DNA of 64,000 nucleotides, from NCBI RefSeq assembly GCF_002086485.1, contig NZ_MVHF01000001.1:1-64000 (forward strand), read 5' to 3'. The position numbers and the translations under genes are program-made. Within the stretch, counting starts at the first letter, position 1, and every line of letters starts with the position of its first letter. The notes below the pieces were generated by a model that ran no database searches, had not been told where the DNA came from, and saw only the letters and a list, made by a program, of their open reading frames with translations. This DNA is from Mycobacterium aquaticum. GTDB lineage: Bacteria > Actinomycetota > Actinomycetes > Mycobacteriales > Mycobacteriaceae. This document shows, one piece after another, positions 46,523-55,842 of the stretch.

Positions 46523-49500
46523 ATGGCGCGCGAGATGGAAACGGTCACACTGCACTTCGACCTCACGCATCTGGGCCACCTCGGGCCGGAGCAGGGTTTC
46601 ACGCTCAAGATGCCCGGCGCTCGAAGAACGCTGATGCGCCACACCGCCCAGACGCTCAGCCGTAATGCCGAGTCGAATTCCGCATTGGCACAACTGAACC
46701 AGGACCAACGGAGCCGTTTCACGCACTACGCGGAGAGGGTCCTCCTGCCGACGGACGCCGTCAGCTTCTGCTGGGTCGGCTATCCGGCTCGCCGCCCGGG
46801 TGCGGTGTCGGAAGAAAGCGCCGTCATCTTTCAGCATGTTCCCCGCAGTGCGGCTCGTCGCGCGCTCCGCACCTCGCGCCGCACCGGCGAGTTGACTGTG
46901 CCGCATCGGCTGCAGGCGATCGGGGTCGACGTGATTGGCGATGAGGGTGACGTCGAGGCGGTGCACCTCGACGCGTCGCTTCTGGTCACCCCTGCGGAGA
47001 CGGCGACCACCATGGTGATGCAGCATCCCGCCATCGCAACGTTGATACCAGAAGATCACTGGTCCATCGCCGAAAGGCTTGTCTCCAAACAGCCCTCGTT
47101 CACGGCGCTGTGGACGTACGTGTCTCGGCACCCGCCCGAGGGTGACGATGCGTGGTATGAGAACACCTATGTGACCGATGACGACGGCAATCCCGTGGAG
47201 CCGACAGCCCAGCTCACCGACGCAGACGCTCCGCCCGCACCCTGGCCGACCACGATGGTCGACGGCCGAGAGATTCCCGTCATACCTCAACACCGACTCG
47301 TCAAGGATCTCGATGACCTGCTCAGGCCGGTGATCGAAGAGGTGGTCCGGGCAGTGGCACAAGAACCGAGCTTCAAAGGGCAACAATGGTCCACCCAGCA
47401 CGGCGTGACCAACCAGGTACGGACGAATGCGCATGCGCCCCAACCGAAAACATCCGAAGCGGGAGTGCCGGCGCAGACCCATTGGACGCTGGTCAACAAG
47501 ACCTCCATGTACGGTCTCGACCTGTATCAGGATTCGATTGCATTCGACGAGTCGGCCCAGACACTGACGTTCGACGTCAAGAACTGGCCCAACCGCGGAC
47601 TTGGCGTTTACATTCAGTTCATCGACGTCGCGGGCGCGCCGATGGACAACCCCGAAGGCTGGAAGGACCGGCTGTCGGGCTGGCCGCGTAGTTTGAGTGA
47701 GCAGCTTCAGCCCAGTCCCAGCAAGAAGTACCTGCGCCATATCGGTGCGGGCAACACTGTGTTCGGTATTCCGGTCTGGACGGACAGACAATCGATCTCC
47801 TTTGTCGTTCCCGTCGGGGCGGCAGGTGCGAACATCCTCGTGGGTGGCCTCGGTAGCGGGGACACGGACATGGACGTCGACAAGGTCGGTCTGATCTACA
47901 CCTGCGTGGCCAGCTACGGCATACCTGCCTTTCTTTCCGCACTCTCGATCGGCGTGAAAAGCACCAAGTGGTACCGAACGGTCCTTGAGGACAACGACGT
48001 CATCAAGGGCTTGATCGCCGAGGGGATGATCTTGGTGAAATACGGGATCGTCGGTCCGAAGCAGACGCTGATATGGGCTTCCGGCAAGGTGGCCGGCATC
48101 ATCTTCTCGAAGGCGCTGGAGAAACTCGCCAAAGCGATCACCGGCTACGTGACCGTATCGGAGATCGTCGACAACGCCCCCTTCGTCGGCTGGGCGCTGC
48201 GCGTCGCGGCCGTCGCGGGCACCGTCGCCGATATGGCGGCCACGAGTGTGGCGGTCAGCCTCTCGCCGGCCACCTACAAGGTTGAGGCGAAACGCTCGAT
48301 GACCCTTGATATCTCGGTGACCCCAGACTCAGCACATCGCATCTGGCCGAACGGAGCCGACCACTTCGTCATCGATGTCTGCTACCCCGGCGGCACCACC
48401 CTGACCAAGACCGGAGCCATGCCCGTCGGCGGTGACACGCCGATCAGGGTCACCTACTCGTCGGACACCGGCGACGCCGTGCCTGCCGCACGAGGTCAGA
48501 AGTTCCGCATCGTCGCCTCCGTCTATACGGCGTCGAACTGGTTGTGCGGCAAGTGGGTCAGCGATGAGATCGACGCGGTGCCCAACGACGGCTCCTCCCG
48601 GAGCGAGACCGGTGCCATCACCGAGCAAGTAGTGCCACTGGACGCGAATACCCGGTATACGCACACCAAGAAGCTCGACTTCGACGCGGCAACCAAGGGC
48701 TACCTCTGGAAAGCGACCGCAACCGCGCCATCTCAGACCACCGCCAGCCTCGCCACGCCGGGGCAGGATCTGGTTGAGCTGACCGGGGTCACGATGAACG
48801 ATCCGGCGCACCGACTCGGCTACTGCTACCAGGCGAGAAATCAGAACCTGCCGATGGACTACGACGCCGCGAGTCGCGCGAATCCGATGTATGTGTTCCG
48901 GAGCATTTCCACACTGGTGAATCCGATGGAGGGCATGCTGTCGCCCGCGCGGGGATTCTCGCTGCAACCCCAGATTGCCTACGACCACTTCGGCAGTGAG
49001 ACAGCCGACGGCTCTGTGATCTCCGGAGCCCAGAACTTCTACCTCGACACCCGGACGTACGGTTGCACCGGTCTGACCCACCTGCGTCGGGTCGACCTAG
49101 CAGCCAACGGCGACAGGGTCTTTCGCTACGACTCCACTCAAAGCTGGGGGGCATTCGGATTTCTGGGCCTGCACGCCATGGTCGTGCATCCGAACGGGTA
49201 CGTGGTCGCCGTCAGCTATCACGACGACAAACTGGCGATCCTCAAACTGCCCACCGCACAGGTGTCCGAAGCGGACGCCCCGCAGGCGCTACCGCACTGC
49301 GGTAGTGGTGTGCGTGAGGGGCTGCTGGGCGGTCCGGTGGGCCTGACCATTTCCCTGGACGGCCGCATCCTGGTGCTCGAGCGCACCAACGCTCGCATTC
49401 AGGCTTTCGACACGCAGGCCAACCCGGTCCGATGCTTTTCCGGAACGCTGGAATTCAGCGTCGCCGACGGTGACCTCGCGGCCGAATTGGACAGGGGCGC

Positions 49501-50263
49501 AGTAACACCCGCGCTGTTGCAGGCACTTCAGCTCAATGTCCCGGCGGGCAAGGCGTCGGCGAACGCCTGTCAGCCGCGTTACCTGTGTGCGCCCGTTCTC
49601 AGCCTGCCGAGCAGTGATGCGCCGCTTCTCGATGCGGGCCGGGTCACCGAGGACCTGGCCAAGCGGTTCGATGATCACGGTCTGACGCTCAACGGCGATG
49701 CCGCCATTGTGCGTACCGCGCCGGGTTGCTGGCTGGTGTTCGACGCCGATGAGGGCCTCGACTATGACGTTCGACTGAGCGGCGAGGGTGCCCGCGAAAT
49801 CGACGTGTACCGCTGCTTCACCCCGATGGTCGAGGTCAGGGCGCCGGGCGCCGAATGGCTACTGCAGGACAAGACGCACACGCTGAGTTTCGCTGTCACC
49901 GCGCGGGATGGTGGCCTGAGATTCCGGAACCTGACATCGTGCCTGCCCCTCAAGAAGGAATCGTCGGCCACGGTCACTTATCTCGACATCGCTGTGGAGG
50001 CCAAAGGTTTCATCTATGTGCTGTCCTACGTGAACGACGGGGCCCGTCCCACGGATTACCGAATCGACATCTACAAGCCCGACGGCACACCACTGAGCGC
50101 GAACGCTCATCAGGGCCAGGTCAACGCCGCCCGGCTGCAGGTCGACCGGTGGCGAACCATCTTCACACTCAACTACGAGCAAATGCTCGGTCGCGATGGA
50201 AGGGCTGAACCCACTGTGAGCCAATGGAATACGTTGCCACGAAGCGAGGCGCACCCCGCATGA
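46523..50263 (+). CDS. Very large protein of unknown function, first gene of the pentapeptide island
   Basis: 1246 residues from ATG 46523 (GAGGGG 5 bases upstream). No signal peptide. The N-terminal ~430 residues look globular and mixed alpha/beta (METVTLHFDLTHLGHLGPEQGF; later WSIAERLVSKQPSFTALWTYVSRH). Residues about 455-580 are unusually hydrophobic, with helices such as VGLIYTCVASYGIPAFLSAL, LIAEGMILVKYGIVGPKQTLIWASGKVAGIIF and APFVGWALRVAAVAGTVADMAATSVAVSL, which could insert in a membrane. A beta-rich part follows. Segments near 883-910, 937-970 and 1152-1192 (HPNGYVVAVSYHDDKLAILKL; LDGRILVLERTNARIQAFDTQ; GFIYVLSYVNDG-RIDIYKPDGTPL) look like NHL/propeller blades. I do not recognise the family. 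Its stop overlaps the next gene (ATGA). Confidence 0.8.
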   Translation: MAREMETVTLHFDLTHLGHLGPEQGFTLKMPGARRTLMRHTAQTLSRNAESNSALAQLNQDQRSRFTHYAERVLLPTDAVSFCWVGYPARRPGAVSEESAVIFQHVPRSAARRALRTSRRTGELTVPHRLQAIGVDVIGDEGDVEAVHLDASLLVTPAETATTMVMQHPAIATLIPEDHWSIAERLVSKQPSFTALWTYVSRHPPEGDDAWYENTYVTDDDGNPVEPTAQLTDADAPPAPWPTTMVDGREIPVIPQHRLVKDLDDLLRPVIEEVVRAVAQEPSFKGQQWSTQHGVTNQVRTNAHAPQPKTSEAGVPAQTHWTLVNKTSMYGLDLYQDSIAFDESAQTLTFDVKNWPNRGLGVYIQFIDVAGAPMDNPEGWKDRLSGWPRSLSEQLQPSPSKKYLRHIGAGNTVFGIPVWTDRQSISFVVPVGAAGANILVGGLGSGDTDMDVDKVGLIYTCVASYGIPAFLSALSIGVKSTKWYRTVLEDNDVIKGLIAEGMILVKYGIVGPKQTLIWASGKVAGIIFSKALEKLAKAITGYVTVSEIVDNAPFVGWALRVAAVAGTVADMAATSVAVSLSPATYKVEAKRSMTLDISVTPDSAHRIWPNGADHFVIDVCYPGGTTLTKTGAMPVGGDTPIRVTYSSDTGDAVPAARGQKFRIVASVYTASNWLCGKWVSDEIDAVPNDGSSRSETGAITEQVVPLDANTRYTHTKKLDFDAATKGYLWKATATAPSQTTASLATPGQDLVELTGVTMNDPAHRLGYCYQARNQNLPMDYDAASRANPMYVFRSISTLVNPMEGMLSPARGFSLQPQIAYDHFGSETADGSVISGAQNFYLDTRTYGCTGLTHLRRVDLAANGDRVFRYDSTQSWGAFGFLGLHAMVVHPNGYVVAVSYHDDKLAILKLPTAQVSEADAPQALPHCGSGVREGLLGGPVGLTISLDGRILVLERTNARIQAFDTQANPVRCFSGTLEFSVADGDLAAELDRGAVTPALLQALQLNVPAGKASANACQPRYLCAPVLSLPSSDAPLLDAGRVTEDLAKRFDDHGLTLNGDAAIVRTAPGCWLVFDADEGLDYDVRLSGEGAREIDVYRCFTPMVEVRAPGAEWLLQDKTHTLSFAVTARDGGLRFRNLTSCLPLKKESSATVTYLDIAVEAKGFIYVLSYVNDGARPTDYRIDIYKPDGTPLSANAHQGQVNAARLQVDRWRTIFTLNYEQMLGRDGRAEPTVSQWNTLPRSEAHPA

Positions 50264-53200
50264 CCGCACCAACCGGGCCGTTCAGCGGACCACCACCGTA
50301 TGACCTCCGTGGCTGCGACCTGAGCCGAATGAATCTGGGTGGCAAGGACCTGACCAACGCCAAGCTGCAGAACGCGAAGCTGCTCGGGACGGTCTTCAAT
50401 GGTGTGCTCAGCCTTGTGGGAGCGGACCTCTCCGGAGCGATCATCGGCGACGGCACGGACTTCACCGGCTGTGATCTGTCCCAGGTGAACTTCGGGTCCA
50501 CGCCGGGGCTCGGCGGAAGTCCTTACGCCCTGACTAAACTCGTCGGCGCAAAGGTTCCGGCGCAGGCGGTGGGGCTGCACTGGGATTACCTTGACCTCAC
50601 CGACGTTGTCGTCGTGGACCTGCCGAACCAACTCGGCGATCTGAAGGTCACGTGTTCGAATCTGGCGGGATTCAATTTCGCCGGTCGCATACTTTCCAAC
50701 GCGCGCTTCGCGGGGGTGGCCCTGCGCGGCGCCAACTTCGCCAAGGCGACGCTGACCGGCGCACGGTTCGATCCGGCACTGAGCGCGCGGTGCGACCTCA
50801 CCGGCGCCAATTTGACCGGCATCACCATGGCTTCCGGAAGCCTTGCAGACTGCATCCTGAGCCGCGCCGACTTCACTCGCGCCGACTTCTCCGACTCCGC
50901 TGTGGGAAAGCCGTCGTTCGCCCGCAGTGCCATCGACGGCACCTGTTTCGACGGAACCAATCTGGTGGGATGCGACCTGACCAACGCCACCCGGGCGACG
51001 AGCACGACCAAACTGACGTCGTTCCGTGGGGCGAAGCTGAAGCTGATGTCCATCGGGACGGCGTGGTCGTACCTTGACCTCACGGACGCCACCATCGTCG
51101 GCCTGGCCGACGCCATCAAAGACGGTGCCTCGCTGACGCTGCGCGCGCAGTACAGCGCGCTGACCGGTCTCGATCTGTCCAATGCGAAGTTGAGCAAGTC
51201 CGACTTGACGGGAGCGACGCTCGCCGGTACGAACTTCACCAGCGCCACGCTGGACAATGCCCAGATGTGCGGCGTGCACAGCACGTACGAAGCCTTCCGG
51301 GTGTCCGCGCGCGGCGAGTACGACGAGTTCTTGTCGGCCCTGCAGCAGCGTACGGTGCCCGCGGTAGCGAAAATCTTTGCCGTCCACGGCTATACCGTTG
51401 CGCCTTCCGGTACGGCAATTCGCTCCGATGGCGATCATGGGTGGATCGTCACCGACCCTTCGGCCAAACGCAGCTACGAAGTCAGGACTATCGCCGTCGA
51501 CGGTGCCAACAGTCTGGTGGTGACGGATCCCAATCGGATCACCCGGTTCGACAACGCAAGGCTCACCGACGCGAGGCTGGGCCCCGACAAAGGGATTCGA
51601 ACGGTACTTCGGGGTGCCACGTTCACGAACGCGGAACTGGCAGGTGCAGATCTGAGCAAGGCAGACCTCGGACCCGTCGATCCTCATGATCCGTCGACCG
51701 GTGCCAAGTTCGTGGGTGCGAAGATGAACGGAGTGGGCTTGAGTCAGGCGGCTCTGGTCGGAGCCAATCTCGCTCAGTCGTTCCTACACGGCGCCAATCT
51801 CGCCGGCGCCAACCTCAAAGGCGCCGACCTCAGCGGCGCCCAGCTCGGCTCGCTGGCAGCGCAATTCGCTGTTCCGGAAACCTCTGGCAACTATCACAGA
51901 CTGCTGACAGCGTTGGAACGAGCCGACGGTGCCGAGGTGGTCAGCCTCTTCGAGGCCTTCCGCCATCCGCTCGAGGGCGTGACCGCCCTGGAGATCAAAA
52001 CGCATGTGCCACAACGGTCATGGCGGCTGTCTCATCGTTCCCGGCCGACGCCCTACACCGTGCTGAACTGGACATCGTCGGGCGGCAGCAAGTCGTTGGT
52101 CGTCTCGACCGAGACCAAGGCCGCCACCTTGACCGGTGCCTATATGCCGAATGCCCGGTTGACCGACGCCAATCTGAACGGCGTAGCGGCAAGTGGTGTT
52201 CAGCTATACGGGGAGGTTCATCTGGAGGGAGCGATCCTGGACGAGGCCACGCTCTCGAACGCCAATCTGGCTGGCAGTCACCTGGGGGTAAAGGCGCTGC
52301 ACCGCGTAAACCTCAGTTATGCCAATCTGGTCAACTCAACGTTTAAGGGGGTGGATCTGACCCACGGCGTGGTTCTGTCCTACGCCAGCCTGCAGGGCAC
52401 CGATTTCACCGATTGCCACATGGACGGCGCGAACCTGGAATACGCCGCCGTGTCGGTGAGGCTGTCTGGAACGACTTCAGGTGCTTACCTTTTCAAGATT
52501 TCTGACGCTGGTGTGGTCAAGGACGTCGTAGGGGAGTTGACAGCCGCGGCCGCCGCGATGTTCCCGGTGGAGCTCGCGCCCGGCCCGGACCGGACGCCGG
52601 TCGATCAGCTCGTTACCTACCTGAAGCAGGGCGACATCGTAAACGCCGGCCCGATCCTGATGAAGCGTGGCCTGACCCTGCCGGTGGGTGCCAAGATTCA
52701 AGCGACCACCGAGACCGACGCCTGGCAGGTCATCGATTCCAAAGGTGCCGGCTTCAATGTGTGGCTGGGGTACACCAAGGCAGGCGCCAAGGCCGTACTC
52801 GCCCGACCGGGTACGCCGCGACTCCGGGACATTTTCAAGACCCACAGCGGCAACGCCGGGACGTTGCGCTGGCAGTCGACCGTCTCGGCGGACCTCGGGC
52901 CCGACCGGTGGGAGATCGACAATGACAGTGCCAACCCGGACAACTTCCAGTTGGGCTACGTCAAGATCCTGGCGGTTCGCGCCGAGGACGGCCTGGTGTT
53001 CTACGGGACGATGCTGCGGCTCGAGCGGCTGGCCGACGACAACACCAGGCAGATCGTTCCGGTGACGCTACTGCCGACCGTCCTGGGCCCTACGAATGCG
53101 GCCGGCGAGCAACTGTGCGGGCCGGACGGGTCAGGCAGCTACTTCGGGCCTACCACCGTGTGCCCCAACACGGTCACGCTGTCACTGAACCAGAGCAGCA

Positions 53201-53325
53201 AGACCAGGCTGCGCTGGGAGGAGATGCTGCGGGCACCCGAATCGCCCGCGCCACCCACGTGCGTACCGAGCCCGAACCAATACTGTCCGCCGGTGAGCCC
53301 TTCGGCATACGTCAGCGGGCCGTGA
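50260..53325 (+). CDS. Giant pentapeptide-repeat protein with three inserted domains
   Basis: 1021 residues, many in A(D/N)LxX pentapeptides (DLRGCDLSRMNLGGKDLTNAKL at the start; GANLAGANLKGADLSGAQL near 512-530). Pentapeptide arrays fold as a right-handed beta-helix; MfpA in mycobacteria mimics DNA for gyrase. Here arrays are broken by three divergent copies of an ~80-residue domain at about 350-430, 540-622 and 775-850. Each has a leading F/L-L-x-A/Y-L helix, then W-x-V/L, Y/F-x-V and a closing SLVV/AVLA strand. Another ~60-residue module with W-x-YLDLTD occurs twice (Trp108 and Trp269). The C-terminal ~170 residues are non-repetitive and Pro/Cys-containing. ATG overlaps the upstream stop. 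No signal peptide. Function unknown. Confidence 0.88.
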   Translation: MTAPTGPFSGPPPYDLRGCDLSRMNLGGKDLTNAKLQNAKLLGTVFNGVLSLVGADLSGAIIGDGTDFTGCDLSQVNFGSTPGLGGSPYALTKLVGAKVPAQAVGLHWDYLDLTDVVVVDLPNQLGDLKVTCSNLAGFNFAGRILSNARFAGVALRGANFAKATLTGARFDPALSARCDLTGANLTGITMASGSLADCILSRADFTRADFSDSAVGKPSFARSAIDGTCFDGTNLVGCDLTNATRATSTTKLTSFRGAKLKLMSIGTAWSYLDLTDATIVGLADAIKDGASLTLRAQYSALTGLDLSNAKLSKSDLTGATLAGTNFTSATLDNAQMCGVHSTYEAFRVSARGEYDEFLSALQQRTVPAVAKIFAVHGYTVAPSGTAIRSDGDHGWIVTDPSAKRSYEVRTIAVDGANSLVVTDPNRITRFDNARLTDARLGPDKGIRTVLRGATFTNAELAGADLSKADLGPVDPHDPSTGAKFVGAKMNGVGLSQAALVGANLAQSFLHGANLAGANLKGADLSGAQLGSLAAQFAVPETSGNYHRLLTALERADGAEVVSLFEAFRHPLEGVTALEIKTHVPQRSWRLSHRSRPTPYTVLNWTSSGGSKSLVVSTETKAATLTGAYMPNARLTDANLNGVAASGVQLYGEVHLEGAILDEATLSNANLAGSHLGVKALHRVNLSYANLVNSTFKGVDLTHGVVLSYASLQGTDFTDCHMDGANLEYAAVSVRLSGTTSGAYLFKISDAGVVKDVVGELTAAAAAMFPVELAPGPDRTPVDQLVTYLKQGDIVNAGPILMKRGLTLPVGAKIQATTETDAWQVIDSKGAGFNVWLGYTKAGAKAVLARPGTPRLRDIFKTHSGNAGTLRWQSTVSADLGPDRWEIDNDSANPDNFQLGYVKILAVRAEDGLVFYGTMLRLERLADDNTRQIVPVTLLPTVLGPTNAAGEQLCGPDGSGSYFGPTTVCPNTVTLSLNQSSKTRLRWEEMLRAPESPAPPTCVPSPNQYCPPVSPSAYVSGP

Positions 53326-53385
53326 TGACGCGCAACATCGGTAACTCTGATGCGCAGTTGCCACACGGGGCGCACGGTGACACAC

Positions 53386-53410
53386 AAAAAAACCGCCCTG
53401 GCAGGGCGGT
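53386..53410 (-). terminator. Intrinsic terminator of tRNA-Gly
   Basis: On the minus strand ACCGCCCT-GCC-AGGGCGGT is followed by TTTTTTTG, a textbook hairpin plus U-run, starting 5 bases after the tRNA CCA end. It also separates the tRNA from the convergent pentapeptide gene. Confidence 0.9.
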
Positions 53411-53415
53411 CTCTG

Positions 53416-53489
53416 TGGAGCGGGCGACGGGAATCGAACCCGCGTAGCTAGTTTGGAAGACTAGGGCTCTACCATTGAGCTACGCCCGC
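53416..53489 (-). tRNA. tRNA-Gly (anticodon TCC), CCA encoded
   Basis: Acceptor GCGGGCG pairs with CGCCCGC. The anticodon loop CTTCCAA gives UCC, reading GGA/GGG. The T-arm has GGTTCGATTCC, and the discriminator T is followed by a genomic CCA (53418-53416). The other two tRNA genes in the window do not encode CCA. Confidence 0.95.
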
Positions 53490-53504
53490 ATGTGCAGCAC
53501 CAGC

Positions 53505-53510
53505 ACTGTA
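53505..53510 (-). promoter_or_regulatory. -10 box of tRNA-Gly
   Basis: TACAGT on the minus strand, about 15 bases upstream of the tRNA 5' end. Confidence 0.45.
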
Positions 53511-53535
53511 CCGGTGTGCCCCCAATCAAATCCAA

Positions 53536-53566
53536 TTGAAGGCTTCAGGTGGTCAGGCCGTAGTAT
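53536..53566 (+). promoter_or_regulatory. Promoter of tRNA-Pro (possibly also tig)
   Basis: TTGAAG (53536-53541) and TAGTAT (53561-53566), 19 bases apart, give a SigA-type promoter about 60 bases before tRNA-Pro. No terminator is seen between the tRNA and tig, so read-through into tig is possible. Confidence 0.5.
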
Positions 53567-53626
53567 CTCGCGTGGTCCTTTTGTGGGTTCGCGCCCGCGA
53601 TCGGCCACGCAGACAAACGATGCACA

Positions 53627-53700
53627 CGGGGTGTAGCGCAGCTTGGTAGCGCATCCGCTTTGGGAGCGGAAGGCCGCAGGTTCAAATCCTGTCACCCCGA
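53627..53700 (+). tRNA. tRNA-Pro (anticodon TGG)
   Basis: 74 bases. Acceptor CGGGGTG pairs with CACCCCG, discriminator A. The anticodon arm TCCGC-TTTGGGA-GCGGA gives UGG. The T-arm has GGTTCAAATCC. CCA is not encoded. It lies 41 bases upstream of tig. Confidence 0.95.
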
Positions 53701-53741
53701 CTCACCCGCCAGTACGACAGAACTATCTAGGAGCAACAAGA

Positions 53742-55133
53742 GTGAAGAGCACGGTCGAGCAGCTGAGCCCCACCCGGGTGCGCATCAATGTGGAGGTGCC
53801 CTTCACCGAGTTGGAGCCGGACTTCGACCGGGCGTTCAAGGAGCTGGCCAAGCAGGTCCGCCTGCCCGGCTTCCGTCCCGGCAAGGCCCCCCGCAAGCTG
53901 CTGGAGGCCCGCATCGGCCGCGGCGCCGTGCTGGAGCAGGTCGTCAACGACGCCCTGCCCAGCCGCTACAGCGAGGCCGTGTCGACGTCCGACATCAAGC
54001 CGCTCGGCCAGCCCGAGATCGAGGTCACCAAGCTTGAGGACGGCGAGGAGCTGGTGTTCACCGCCGAGGTGGATGTCCGCCCCGAGATCACGCTGCCCGA
54101 CCTGGAGGCGCTGAAGATCACTGTCGATCCGATCGAGGTCACCGACGAAGAGGTCGACGCCGAGCTGCAGTCGCTGCGCGCCCGGTTCGGCACCCTGACC
54201 GGTGTCGAGCGCCCCGCGCAGGAGGGCGACTTCGTCTCCATCGATCTGTCGGCCACCGTCGACGGCGAGGATGTGCCCGAGGCCAAGACCGAGGGGCTCT
54301 CGCACGAGGTCGGTTCGGGACAGCTGATCGACGGTCTCGACGACGCCATCATCGGCCTGACCGCGGGTGAGTCCAAGGTCTTCACCACCAAGCTGGCCGC
54401 AGGCGAGCACGCGGGCAAGGACGCCGAGGTGACCGTGACCGTCAAGTCGGTCAAGGAGCGCGAGCTGCCCGAGCCCGATGACGAATTCGCCCAGCTGGCA
54501 AGCGAATTCGACACCTTCGAAGAGCTCAAGGAAAGCCTCGCCGAGCAGGTGAAGCGCGTCAAGAGCGTGCAGCAGGCCGAGCAGATCCGGGACAAGGCGC
54601 TTGAGGAACTCCTCGAGCAGACCGAGGTTCCGCTGCCGGAGAACATCGTGCAGGCCCAGATCGACGACACCCTGCACAACCGGATCCACGCCCTCGACCA
54701 CGACGAGGACAAGTTCGCCGAGCAGCTGACCGAACAGGGCAGCAGCCGTGAGGAATTCGACGCCGACAACCGCACGCACGCGGAGAAGGCCATCAAGACC
54801 CAGCTGCTGATGGATGCGCTGGCCGACAAGCTCGACGTCCAGGTGGGCCAGAACGACCTCACCGAGCGGCTGGTGCTGATGTCGCGTCAGTACGGCATCG
54901 AGCCGCAGCAGTTGATCCAGCTCCTGCAGCAGAACAACCAGCTGCCGGCCATGTTCGCCGATGTGCGGCGCGCGTTGACCATCGCCGCCGTCGTGCACGC
55001 CGCCACTGTCACCGACACCGAGGGCACGGTCGTCGACACCACCGAACTCTTCGGTCCGGTCGGTAACGGCGAAGCCGAGGGTGAGCAGGTCAGCAGCGAC
55101 GAGGCCGACAAGGACGCCGACAGCGCCGAGTGA
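53742..55133 (+). CDS. tig: Trigger factor (ribosome-associated chaperone)
   Basis: 463-residue chaperone and peptidyl-prolyl isomerase at the ribosome exit tunnel. The N-terminal ribosome-binding signature is [17 protein letters not shown] (about 46-62). An FKBP-type domain lies at about 160-245 ([19 protein letters not shown] and [14 protein letters not shown]). The C-terminal helical arms follow, ending in an acidic, Glu/Asp-rich tail typical of actinobacteria. GTG at 53742 has AGGAG 9 bases upstream. It is followed by clpP1-clpP2 and clpX, the usual proteostasis cluster. Confidence 0.97.
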   Translation: MKSTVEQLSPTRVRINVEVPFTELEPDFDRAFKELAKQVRLPGFRPGKAPRKLLEARIGRGAVLEQVVNDALPSRYSEAVSTSDIKPLGQPEIEVTKLEDGEELVFTAEVDVRPEITLPDLEALKITVDPIEVTDEEVDAELQSLRARFGTLTGVERPAQEGDFVSIDLSATVDGEDVPEAKTEGLSHEVGSGQLIDGLDDAIIGLTAGESKVFTTKLAAGEHAGKDAEVTVTVKSVKERELPEPDDEFAQLASEFDTFEELKESLAEQVKRVKSVQQAEQIRDKALEELLEQTEVPLPENIVQAQIDDTLHNRIHALDHDEDKFAEQLTEQGSSREEFDADNRTHAEKAIKTQLLMDALADKLDVQVGQNDLTERLVLMSRQYGIEPQQLIQLLQQNNQLPAMFADVRRALTIAAVVHAATVTDTEGTVVDTTELFGPVGNGEAEGEQVSSDEADKDADSAE

Positions 55134-55185
55134 CGCTGTGAGCGAACGCGCCCCTGTCTGGGAGTGCGTGGCGTTCCAGGTTGGT

Positions 55186-55191
55186 TAATGT
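55186..55191 (+). promoter_or_regulatory. -10 box upstream of clpP1
   Basis: TAATGT, a near-consensus -10, about 40 bases before the clpP1 start. Confidence 0.45.
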
Positions 55192-55230
55192 CGTCAGTAC
55201 CAAGACGTAAGAGAAAGCAGGTATCCAGTC

Positions 55231-55842
55231 GTGACTGACATGCGTGGCGCCGGGGCAGGGCTCAACCTTGTCGACTCGGTGTACGAGCGACTGCTCTCCG
55301 AGCGGATCATCTTCCTGGGCTCCCAAGTTGACGACGACATTGCCAACCGGCTGTGCGCGCAGATTCTGCTGCTGTCGGCGAAGGATCCGACCAAGGACAT
55401 CCACCTGTACATCAACTCGCCCGGCGGCTCCATCAGCGCGGGCATGGCGATCTACGACACCATGGTGCTGGCGCCGTGCGACATCGCGACCTACGCGATG
55501 GGCATGGCCGCGTCGATGGGGGAGTTCCTCCTCGCCGCGGGGACCAAGGGCAAGCGCTACGCGCTGCCGCACGCCCGCATCCTGATGCACCAGCCGCTCG
55601 GCGGTGTCACCGGTAGCGCGGCCGACATCGCGATCCAGGCCGAGCAGTTCACGGTCATCAAGAAGGAGATGTTCCGCCTCAACGCCGAGTTCACCGGGCA
55701 GACGATCGAGCGCATCGAGGCCGACTCCGACCGCGACCGCTGGTTCACCGCACCGGAAGCCCTGGAGTATGGGTTCGTCGACCACATCATCACCAGCGCC
55801 AACGTCAACGGCACCGGACCGGGAGCAGGACTAGACAAATGA
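55231..55842 (+). CDS. clpP1: ATP-dependent Clp protease proteolytic subunit 1
   Basis: 203-residue serine peptidase. The catalytic triad is Ser95 (GMAASMGEF), His120 ([10 protein letters not shown]) and the Asp of [36 protein letters not shown] and [21 protein letters not shown] are conserved. In mycobacteria ClpP1 and ClpP2 form stacked mixed heptamers, both essential, fed by ClpX or ClpC1. GTG at 55231 gives the [10 protein letters not shown] start; an ATG three codons later is an alternative. Its stop overlaps clpP2 (ATGA), so subunits are made in step. Confidence 0.97.
   Translation: MTDMRGAGAGLNLVDSVYERLLSERIIFLGSQVDDDIANRLCAQILLLSAKDPTKDIHLYINSPGGSISAGMAIYDTMVLAPCDIATYAMGMAASMGEFLLAAGTKGKRYALPHARILMHQPLGGVTGSAADIAIQAEQFTVIKKEMFRLNAEFTGQTIERIEADSDRDRWFTAPEALEYGFVDHIITSANVNGTGPGAGLDK

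Noticed and set aside
55134..55230. ClgR operator upstream of clpP1
   Set aside because: GAGCGAACGCGCC vaguely recalls a CGC-N-GCG site, but the arms do not form a convincing palindrome.
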